DNA of 64,000 nucleotides, from positions 17,579,764 through 17,643,763 of the forward strand of contig NC_088306.1 in NCBI RefSeq assembly GCF_032854445.1, in the 5' to 3' direction. A model generated the notes under the pieces. The model had not been told where the DNA came from and searched no databases. It saw only the letters and a program-made list of their open reading frames with translations. Within the stretch, counting starts at the first letter, position 1, and every line of letters begins with the position of its first letter. Origin of the DNA: Liolophura sinensis (lineage: Eukaryota > Mollusca > Polyplacophora > Chitonida > Chitonidae). This document shows, one piece after another, positions 57,701 through 64,000 of this stretch. A program made the translations under genes and the position numbers.

Positions 57701-60700
57701 CTCACAACAAGACATGATGTCATATGACGCGCAATGTATGACATCACATTGTACACACAAGCGTGCAAAGGCCTATAGTGAAAAACACTGTTCAAATACA
57801 CAAAATCATGATACTGTTAAAATATAAATAGCATTAAAATAAAATATTGCACAGTGGAAGCTGAATACTGTAAATATTTTTTGAGTGAAAGCTGGAAATG
57901 AAAACCCATCATTTCTACCATTCACTTGAAAAATACTTATGGTATTCAACCTTCATACTGTGCAATATCCATTATATATCTTGTGTTAATAACATCCGCA
58001 ATCACCATAATGATCTGTCAAGAAAATTTGAACAGCTTGGCAAGGATGAGAGCCTAAGGCACAACTCATCTTAATCTGACTGTTGTGTTGAGTCTGAAGT
58101 GCTCACGTATGTGAAATAACAACGTGACTCAACTATAGTGAGTGAGTGTGTGCTTGGTGTTTAACGCCGTACTTAACAATTTTTCAGTCATATGATGACG
58201 AAGGAATCCTTAGAGTGCATGTAATGTGCCTCCTTGTTGCAGGACGGATTTCCACTGCTCTTCACTGAGACGGCTTACCGTAGGCAAGTAAGCCGCCCCG
58301 CCCGAGCCATTATACTGACATGGGTCAACCAGTCGTTGTACTACCCCTCTCATGCTGAACACCAAGCGAGGAAGATACAACTTCCTCTTTTAAGGTCTTA
58401 GGTGTGACCTGACCCAAGACTGATCATGAATCTACAGCCCCCAAAGCAGACACTCTACCAACTGTGCTATCAGGACGGGTTGACTCAACTGGAGATGTAC
58501 TCAGTTGTTACGTATATGCCTGTCAATCTAAAAGTCACATGACAATCAGCGACTAGAGATAACTTTGTACAGCAAGTAGAGTTGAGTTCAGTCAGGTTTT
58601 AAGCTCTCGTGTGTCTGAAATCTCCTCTAGTCTTTACACGTATGCCTGTGAATCTAAAAGTTGCATGACCATCAACTTCATACGACAAGTAGAGTTGAGT
58701 TGAGCCGGCCATCAGGGACTAGAGCCAATTTCATACAAGTAGAGTTGAGTCAGGTTTTAAGTTCTCGTGTGTGCGAAATCTCCTCCAGTCATTATGTGTA
58801 TGCCTGTTAATCTAAAAGTCACGTGACAATCAGCAACTAGAGTCAACTTCATACGACAAGTAGAGTTGAGTCAGGTTTTAAGCTCTCGTGTGTGCGAAAT
58901 CTCCTCCAGTCATTATGTGTATGGTCTGTCAATCTAAAAGTCACGTGACAATCAGCAACTAGAGTCAACTTCATACGACAAGTAGAGTTGAGTCAGGTTT
59001 TAAGCTTTCGTGTGTGCGAAATCTGCTCCAGTCAATATGTGTATGCCTGTCAATCTAAAAGTCACGTGACAATCAACAACTAGAGTCAACTTCATACGAC
59101 AAGTAGAGTTGAGTCAGGTTTTAAGCTCTCGTGTGTGCGAAATCTCCTCCAGTCATTATGTGTATGGTCTGTCAATCTAAAAGTCACATGACAATCAGCA
59201 ACTTCATACGACAAGTAGAGTTGAGTCAGGTTTTAAGCTCTCGTGTGTGCGAAATCTCCTCCAGTCATTATGTGTATGCCTGTTAATCTAAAAGTCACGT
59301 GACAATCAGCAACTGGAGTCAACTTCATACGACAAGTAGAGTTGAGTCAGGTTTTAAGCTCTCGTGTGTGCGAAATCTCCTCCAGTCATTATGTGTATGG
59401 TCTGTCAATCTAAAAGTCACGTGACAATCAGCAACTGGAGTCAACTTCATACGACAAGTAGAGTTGAGTCAGGTTTTAAGTTCTCGTGTGTGCGAAATCT
59501 CCTCCAGTCATTATGTGTATGCCTGTTAATCTAAAAGTCACGTGACAATCAGCAACTAGAGTCAACTTCATACGACAAGTAGAGTTGAGTCAGGTTTTAA
59601 GCTCTCGTGTGCGCGAAATCTCCTCCAGTCATTATGTGTATGGTCTGTCAATCTAAAAGTCACGTGACAATCAGCAACTAGAGTCAACTTCATACGACAA
59701 GTAGAGTTGAGTCAGGTTTTAAGCTCTCGTGTGTGCGAAATCTCCTCCAGTCATTATGTGTATGGTCTGTCAATCTAAAAGTCATGTGACAATCAGCACC
59801 TAGAGTCAACTTCATACGACAAGTAGAGTTCAGATGAGTCGGGCATCAGCGGCTAGCGTCAACTTTGCACAACAAATAAAGTTGAGTCAGGTCATAAGCT
59901 CTCGAGTATGCCAAACTTTAATTCATACACAATTGCGTTCTAGAGGAGGAAATCAGTTTCAGTATGCAAAACCACTAAAGATTATTATCAAATGATCCAG
60001 AAGAATACTGAATCACTGGCTGCCAAAAAGGCCCTTGGAATAACAATGAAAGCATCCAAAACTCCATGTGCAAGGATGGGAAAGAATTCGGAAGCATAAT
60101 TGTTATTTACCATCTCCCTCAAATCAGTCATGTGGTTACTGTGAGTTCAAGTCCATCTCATGCTGGCTTCCTCTCCAGCCATACGTGGGGAGGTCTGCCA
60201 GCAATCTGCAGATGGCCGTGCATTTCCTCCCACCATAATTCTGGTTGCCGTGGCATAAGTGAAATATTCTTTAGTACCCCATAAAACACTAATCAAATCA
60301 ATAAATAAATCAAATGAGTCAGTACTGAGTATTGCTTTACACGTGGCAATCACAACTGGAAACTACCACCATACCTCTGTAGTCATGTAAACTTTTTTTA
60401 TTTCCCTGATGTTGAGTCAGGAATGTTTCATTCAGGTGAACGGTGGTCAGGTAAAAGAGTGTAGGACACATGCCTGTTCACCTGTGGATCTGCTCACCTG
60501 ACAATAACCTGTTCGTTGGTTTTTATGCGCCAGCGCAGTCAAAACCTTTCGTAACGGGTTTCTCAGTCCTGAGGGATCATCTGTCTCAGCAAAGTAGATG
60601 TTTTCAGGAAAAGTGCGATGAATATCTACAAGAGTTAACACATCAACAATACAAAATTGCACTAGCAAAGCAAACCATATGTTCCACAGGTGAGTTACAC

Positions 60701-63101
60701 AGGAGTCTGCACATCCAAAATTCAGCGCTCTGCCACCAAGGTGTTTCCATATGCAGTTTTAATAGTCCTTCCCCTTAAGGCTTAAGGGTGGAGAAAACAT
60801 AAAAATGACATGAACTTCAGATGAAAAAGTGCAAAAAGTTATCCGTAAATGTGGTCTTCAATATTTTTTCCAATTTTTCCATAAGGAGAAAAAAAAGACA
60901 CTTGAAAATAATTTTTGTATGGTGGGTATTTGGGACCATCTTTTGGTATTTATAGTCTTTGTTTAATAACGTCATAAAAGAGGATCTAACACAGGTTTAA
61001 TAAATATTTTTGCATTAGAATTTGTTCTTTTCAGCTAACAAATGTATTAAACCTCAATTTAGATCATATTTATATCTTAATACGCTCATAAATATTATCA
61101 TAATTTAGGTTAAATGCATATGTTTGGATATAAACAACAGATTTACATTCACATAAATTCATTAGACAAGCATCACATCCTTATTTAGAACATTATTATG
61201 CAACAACGATAAATAGTAAAAGTTGGTCCCAAATACCCACCATACAAAAATATTTTGAAATACACCTCCCCCCCCCACACCCCCCCCCCCCCCCCGTCTT
61301 TTTTTTTACCCTTAGCCTTTTGAAATACCCTGAAAAAAGCCCCAAAATATTAAAGATCATAGTAGCAAATAAGTTTTGACCCTCTTTCATCTGATTTTGG
61401 CATCATTTTTATGTTTTCTTCTCCTTTCTACTCACCCAGGTTGATAGTCTCCAGAAGTGCTGAGTCCTTAGCCTCTGACACCAGCCTAGGGTAGAGACCT
61501 GGGTTAGTCTGCCTCCTGTCCTCTGCCCCACTCACACACATCCATACCTGGGGATACAGAGATACACTCAGTATTATTGCACAGTCAAAGTCACACACAT
61601 CCATACCTGGGGATACAGAGAAACACTCAGTAATTTTGCACAGTCCCACTCACAGACAACCACATTTGGGCTGCACAGCCAAAGTCACACACATCCACAC
61701 CTGGGGATACAGAGATACACTCAGTAATTTTGCACAGTCCCACTCACAGACAACCACATCTGGGCTGCACAGCCAAAGTCACACACATCCACACCTGGGG
61801 ATACAGAGATATACTCAGTAATAATGCACAGCCCAAGTCACACACATCCACACCTGAGGATACAGAGATACACTCAGTAATACTGCACAGCCCAAGTCAC
61901 ACACATCCACACCTGGGGATACAGAGATACACTCAGTATTATTGCACAGCCCAAGTCACACACATCCACACCTGGGGATACAGAGATACACTCAGTATTA
62001 TTGCACAGCACAAGTCACACACATCCGCACCTGGGGATACAGAGATACACTCAGTATTATTGCACAGCCCAAGTCACACACATCCACACCTGGGGATACA
62101 GAGATACACTCAGTAATTTTGCACAGTCCCACTCAGGCAACCACATCTGGGCTGCATAGCCAAAGTCACGTGCATCCACACTTGGGGATACAGAGATACA
62201 CTCAGTATTATTGCACAGCCCAAGTCACACACATCCACACCTGGGGATACAGAGATACACTTAGTAATACTGCACAGTCCCACTCACAGACAAACGTGGG
62301 GATACAGAGATACACTCAGTAACACTGCACAGCCTTAGTCACACACATCCACACCTGGGGATACAGAGATACACTCAGTAATACTGCACAGTCCCACTCA
62401 CAGACAAAGAAACTTGGGGATACAGGGATACACTCAGTAATACTGCACAGTTGTGACAATTTACAATATTTAGACAGCAATATGAAATACATGCAGTTTT
62501 ATTATTCTAGCCAAGTTCTGTCAGAACTATTGTTGAACAAATCAAATGTCAACAATTAAAATTTTAACAGCGTTAGCATACAGTATTAAAGTGTGTTGAT
62601 CCACCAATAAGCTCAGCATAATGCAAAAGCATAGATACTCTGAAAAAACTGAGAAGTCACATATTTGTAGTTTCAATATTTGGACAAAATTTTATTTGTC
62701 ATCTTCATGATCCTGAAGATGACAATTAAAATTTTGTCGAAATATTGTAATGTCAAATATGCGACTTCTCAGTTTTTTCGAAGCATCTATGCTTTTGCAT
62801 TATGCTTAGCATATTAAATTGTGAAACTTTTGTACTTCACCTTAATACTTATATTATAATGTACTGAATGTAATATTATATAATCTGTATTTGCCACAAA
62901 AAATCCCCCCCCCCCTCCCCTCCTCAAAACACTGCTTAGATCTACAGAGCTCTTACACAATGAGCAACTTTGTCATGGATGAAATTTTAGGTAAAACTCA
63001 GTAAAAGTACATGTACCTAACCAAAATGTAGGTCTAACCACAAAGGAAACTTACAGAAGCTCTGTGCTCTGATGGAATGCCTTTCCGACAAAACCGCTTC
63101 A
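51648..63101 (-). CDS. GRTP1: GRTP1/TBC1D6-like TBC-domain Rab GTPase-activating protein, 3' eight exons (5' end outside window)
   Basis: TBC proteins stimulate GTP hydrolysis on Rab GTPases with an Arg and a Gln finger. Exons in transcript order are 63101-63055, 61547-61436, 60625-60498, 57241-57145, 56770-56707, 54751-54643, 53088-52903 and 51740-51648. They total 836 nt in one consistent frame, giving about 278 residues of the C-terminal part. Diagnostic segments are KRFCRKGIPSEHRA, VWMCVSGAEDRR, DIHRTFPENIYF (Arg finger in the IxxDxxRT motif), GYCQ (Gln finger), GLNFITGMLLL, VFWLMDTLI, WTLVGMKWFICLYADVLPTE and TVLRIWDCLFFEGSKILFRV. Together they match the GRTP1 branch rather than larger multi-domain TBC proteins. 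The first exon or exons lie right of the window. Both catalytic fingers are intact, so an active GAP is expected; which Rab it acts on is not shown. Confidence 0.92.
52190..52464 (-). mobile_element. SINE family 1 in GRTP1 last intron, with duplicated tail piece
   Basis: Main element about 52215-52464, ending with head GCCACGGAGGCC on plus. A second partial copy of ATTCAAGAATATTTCA sits just before it at 52195-52212. Confidence 0.83.
52730..52893. mobile_element. SINE-like fragment beside a GRTP1 donor
   Basis: CTGATCACCAAGCAAGGCAA resembles CTGAACACCAAGCGAGGAAG inside 58136-58484. It ends about ten bases from the GRTP1 exon end at 52903. Confidence 0.45.
52903..53088 (-). CDS. GRTP1: GRTP1-like exon TVLRIWDCLFFEGSKILFRV
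   Basis: Sixty-two whole codons, phase 0 to 0. It continues ALIMLNKERILASKNFSELM and ends LHCHTFMQ. The acceptor is CTGATTTCAG and the donor CAG|GTCTGT. SINE-like pieces flank it closely on both sides. Confidence 0.92.
53110..53325 (-). mobile_element. SINE second family, diverged copy
   Basis: TTTTTCAGTCACATCACGAT and GAGGAATCATTACATGTG resemble the tail half of 58136-58484. It lies about 20 bp upstream of the GRTP1 exon at 52903-53088. Confidence 0.55.
53345..54642 (-). repeat. 23-bp minisatellite containing the 5' splice site of GRTP1 exon 54643-54751
   Basis: On minus the unit is TCCCCACTGAGGTCAGTTTT + ACC, against the true junction TCCCTACTGAG|GTAAGTTTTACC. About 55 units. The exon-distal part (53360-53960) is organised as a ~100-bp four-unit higher-order repeat with an AAAAGAGATGAAAATGA insert. 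Confidence 0.94.
54643..54751 (-). CDS. GRTP1: GRTP1-like exon with MKWFICLYADVLPTE
   Basis: Phase 2 to 0. It encodes KVPAVYAHMESQGVSWTLVG then MKWFICLYADVLPTE. The donor CCCTACTGAG|GTAAGTTTT is the seed of the 23-bp array that fills the following intron. Confidence 0.91.
55459..55725. mobile_element. Same MITE family as 7350-7643, opposite orientation, diverged
   Basis: It shares AAGGTAAAAAAAGTCCTACT, and on the reverse strand CACAAACGTTCA, TTGTTTGTCT and TCTGAATAA, in the same order as 7350-7643. Confidence 0.65.
55990..56150. repeat. Dispersed repeat related to 3860-4290
   Basis: See the shared words listed for 3860-4290; the orientation is the same. Confidence 0.5.
56150..56680. mobile_element. 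Long-inverted-repeat MITE, same family as 46935-47343 (GRTP1 intron)
   Basis: Left GTCAGATGAAATACCATTAA, AGAAAATAGTTTGATTTATA; the right end in reverse has GACAGATGAAAGAGCATTAA, GGAAAATAGTTTGATTTATT. Arms exceed 70 bp. Confidence 0.72.
56707..56770 (-). CDS. GRTP1: GRTP1-like exon DYYAPDMLVLQAEQEVLGKL
   Basis: Phase 1 to 2; acceptor GTTTCAG and donor GTCAA|GTAAGT. It corresponds to the DYYxPxMLGLKxDQEVLGELV segment of the family. Confidence 0.88.
56788..56880 (-). mobile_element. SINE family 1, degenerate fragment
   Basis: TTTATTTATTACTGGTGT then AAGGCCATACC and GGAGGAAACTGGGCAAGC; weak match to the tail half. Confidence 0.55.
57145..57241 (-). CDS. GRTP1: GRTP1-like exon GLNFITGMLLLIVRDDEKVF
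   Basis: Phase 0 to 1; acceptor TTCCTGCAG and donor CCTG|GTGAGT. It continues WLMDTLINNILP, a conserved hydrophobic helix pair of the TBC fold. Confidence 0.9.
57315..57570 (-). mobile_element. Full-length SINE (family 1) with perfect 13-bp target-site duplication in GRTP1 intron
   Basis: Head GGCCTCCGTGGCTCAGTCGG + TTAGCACGC on minus, B box GAGTTCAAGTCC, tail with TTTATTTATTTATTTG on plus. It is flanked by TTATTACATTTTG at 57303-57315 and 57571-57583. It is a probable recent insertion. Confidence 0.95.
58136..58484 (-). mobile_element. tRNA-derived SINE, second family, near full length
   Basis: On the minus strand it starts CCGTCCTGATAGCACAGTTG + GTAGAG (A box TAGCACAGTTGG). A tRNA-like region and a long body follow, ending with TTTAACGCCGTAC reversed and a GTGAGTGAG-type tail. 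It differs from family 1 apart from the GCCGTACT-like tail end. It sits in the GRTP1 intron next to the 121-bp array. Confidence 0.78.
58500..59900 (+). repeat. ~121-bp minisatellite with a GTCACGTGAC palindrome (GRTP1 intron)
   Basis: About 11 units with AGTAGAGTTGAGTCAGGTTT, TAAGCTCTCGTGTGTGCGAA, ATCTCCTCCAGTCATTATGT. GTCACGTGAC is exact at 58818, 58940, 59061, 59294, 59416, 59537 and 59659; others have CACATG or CATGTG. ATGCCTGTTAAT and ATGGTCTGTCAAT variants partly alternate, a dimeric tendency. Confidence 0.95.
60126..60312 (+). mobile_element. SINE family 1, head-truncated (GRTP1 intron)
   Basis: It starts at the B box region GTGAGTTCAAGTCC, then TCATGCTGGCTTCCTCTCCA, ending ATCAAATCAATAAATAAATC. 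Confidence 0.84.
60498..60625 (-). CDS. GRTP1: GRTP1-like exon with Arg and Gln fingers
   Basis: Phase 1 to 0. It encodes DIHRTFPENIYFAETDDPSG, then RKVLTALAHKNQRTGYCQ. Both catalytic TBC residues, Arg of HRTF and Gln of GYCQ, sit in this exon. The acceptor is ACTCTTGTAG and the donor CAG|GTGAGC. Confidence 0.92.
60783..61425. mobile_element. ~640-bp foldback element in GRTP1 intron
   Basis: Outer arms GGAGAAAACATAAAAATGA / TCATTTTTATGTTTTCTTCTCC and inner arms TTTGTATGGTGGGTATTTGG + GACCA / TGGTCCCAAATACCCACCATACAAA (split for length). The right end lies about ten bases from the donor of exon 61436-61547. C-rich homopolymer runs occur near 61266-61295. Confidence 0.78.
61436..61547 (-). CDS. 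GRTP1: GRTP1-like exon VWMCVSGAEDRR
   Basis: Phase 0 to 1. The acceptor TGTATCCCCAG|GTATGGATG is repeated in every unit of the 59-bp array upstream (61548-62455). The donor is CTGG|GTGAGT, followed within about ten bases by a foldback element. Confidence 0.9.
61548..62455 (-). repeat. 59-bp minisatellite containing the 3' splice site of GRTP1 exon 61436-61547
   Basis: On minus each unit has CTGTATCCCCAG|GTGTGGAT + GTGTGTGACTTGGGCTG, against the true junction CTGTATCCCCAG|GTATGGAT + GTGTGTGAGTGGGGCAG. About 15 units including shortened ones; the last merges with the exon. Confidence 0.96.
62615..62806. mobile_element. 192-bp near-perfect palindrome (hairpin MITE)
   Basis: Left arm AGCATAATGCAAAAGCATAG, ACTGAGAAGTC, CAATATTTGGACAAAATTTT; the right arm is its reverse complement with about ten mismatches, ending CTATGCTTTTGCATTATGCT. 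The centre is CTTCATGATCCTGAAG. Confidence 0.92.
63055..63101 (-). CDS. GRTP1: GRTP1-like exon KRFCRKGIPSEHRAS
   Basis: Phase 1 entry, phase 0 exit; acceptor CTCCTTTCCAG and donor TCT|GTAAGT. It is the start of the TBC domain (xRKGIPxxxR). It is the most upstream exon seen in the window. Confidence 0.85.
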
Positions 63102-63711
63102 CTGGAAAGGAGAAATACATGAACAGTGCTTTTAAACCGATCTTCAATAAGGAGCAAACAGAACTAAAACTGGAACTTTCATGGAAATATTACGGAAGAA
63201 AGATTTCAGTCAGTTTCTGACTTTGTGAAATTGTGTTAAATGTTCCCTTTCTTATATAAGAAAATAAAGTTGTGAACATACATGTATGTATGTACGTGAT
63301 ATATGTAATAGGAAAAACTATTCCAGCGCATTAAAATTTGAACATTCAATATCATAAACTTTAACAGCATAATCATGAAATTTTAAATCCATGTCACAAT
63401 TATTAATGATCTAATGTACCGGTATGTGTAAACTGTCTTGTTGTAGAATACTATTCTTCTGACTTTAATCCCATAGTGGACCAGACACTAAACACTGCGT
63501 TAGTCAGAGGAAAAACAATTATCATTCATTACATAGTACAAATACATGTACAGACAGTCAAAAAATGTCAATATCATAGATAAGGGCAGATAAACATACA
63601 TGTGGGGTTTGTAACACAGTCAGGGGCTATGTGTATTATTAAAGAAAGCAAGTTATCAATCTGAGTTTAGCTGTCTCAGCTGGAGACAGCATTTTTTTCC
63701 ATTGAAAAACA
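63102..63711. other. GRTP1 intron sequence, no exon recognised
   Basis: AT-rich with ACATGTACATGTA-type words. The upstream GRTP1 exon was not found here. Confidence 0.55.
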
Positions 63712-63870
63712 TTATTGTAATTATTCAACCTTTTTGCAGGTTTATAAGATGTTTTTGCACGCATATTCTGAGGGCGTTATGTGTAGATTGATAAAATAAT
63801 ACCTTTTGGCAAAGCTCAGAAATTGGCCAATACAAACACTGTAGTTTTGTCTTCAAAAGCAGATTTAAAA
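63712..63870. mobile_element. MITE of the 8704-8906 family, one end only
   Basis: TTGTAATTATTCAACCTTTT, then GCATATTCTGAGGGC, GATTGATAAAATAATACCTT and TTGGCCAATACAAAC, collinear with 8704-8906. Confidence 0.7.
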
Positions 63871-63877
63871 AGTGCAA

Positions 63878-64000
63878 GAGCCTCTGTGACTGAGGGGGTT
63901 AGCACGTCAGCATGGTTCAATGAACCTGGAGCCTCTCACCAATGCCATCGACTTGAGTTCAAGACCAACTCATTTGGGCTTCCTCTCCGGCTGTATGTGG
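63878..64000 (+). mobile_element. SINE family 1, cut by the window edge
   Basis: Head GAGCCTCTGTGACTGAGGGG + GTTAGCAC, then GGAGCCTCTCACCAATGCCA and B box GAGTTCAAGACC; it continues right of the window. Confidence 0.82.

Noticed and set aside
58500-59900. 121-bp array as another splice-junction array
   Set aside because: Neither neighbouring GRTP1 exon end nor its splice site occurs in the unit.
61636-62322. Open frames of 126-128 codons rich in HTHPHLGIQRYTQ-type repeats
   Set aside because: Antisense translation of the 59-bp GRTP1 intron array; no start context or domain.
62690-62760. Hammerhead-ribozyme-like core CTGAAGA...GAAA in the palindrome centre
   Set aside because: Stem II and a possible stem III can be drawn, but no stem I pairs next to CTGAAGA. 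The motif is explained by the palindrome.

Overview
The window is 64 kb of AT-rich eukaryotic genome with introns, dense in repeats. It suggests a marine lophotrochozoan invertebrate, most likely a mollusc. The reasons are spliced animal genes with long introns, many tRNA-derived SINEs whose tail resembles common molluscan repeats, hairpin MITEs and very abundant minisatellites. The species cannot be named from sequence alone. Most long open frames in the window are translations of tandem repeats, not genes.

Layout. (1) 1-12214, plus strand: six 3' exons of an ATG3 orthologue (autophagy E2-like enzyme, with the HPC active-site motif and the C-terminal FTM), then non-coding repeats. (2) 12215-12414: exactly 200 N. 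(3) 12415-25680: the same ATG3 block again, almost base for base, with small indels and one reverse-transcriptase element at about 21521-23187 that the first copy lacks. This looks like two haplotypes placed end to end, although a true tandem duplication is possible. (4) 25680-29600: intergenic, mostly a 44-bp and a 43-bp tandem array. (5) 29620-41412, minus strand: a complete seven-exon gene I assembled by splice phase. It predicts a 486-residue IL-1-receptor-like protein with a signal peptide, two Ig-like domains, one transmembrane helix and a TIR domain. (6) 41413-51647: about 10 kb without a recognised gene, holding SINEs, foldback elements and a 29-bp array. (7) 51648-63101 and beyond the right edge, minus strand: eight exons of a TBC-domain Rab GAP of the GRTP1/TBC1D6 type, with both catalytic fingers present and the 5' end outside the window.

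The most unusual signal is how the minisatellites relate to the genes. Six different arrays (unit lengths 37, 75, 53, 44, 23 and 59 bp) in three unrelated genes have units that contain an exon-intron junction: the end of the neighbouring exon plus its working splice site. Three are 5' splice sites and three are 3' splice sites. The introns therefore carry roughly ten to fifty near-copies of their own splice signal. In the cases I translated, use of a decoy site gives a premature stop. I know of no named system with this layout. It suggests a lineage-specific way of making or keeping minisatellites at splice junctions, possibly with effects on unproductive splicing.

Other arrays carry regulatory-like words in every unit: an ATGCAAAT octamer in an intron of the TIR receptor gene, and a GTCACGTGAC palindrome in a GRTP1 intron. 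Several foldback or MITE families and at least two tRNA-derived SINE families account for much of the remaining sequence.
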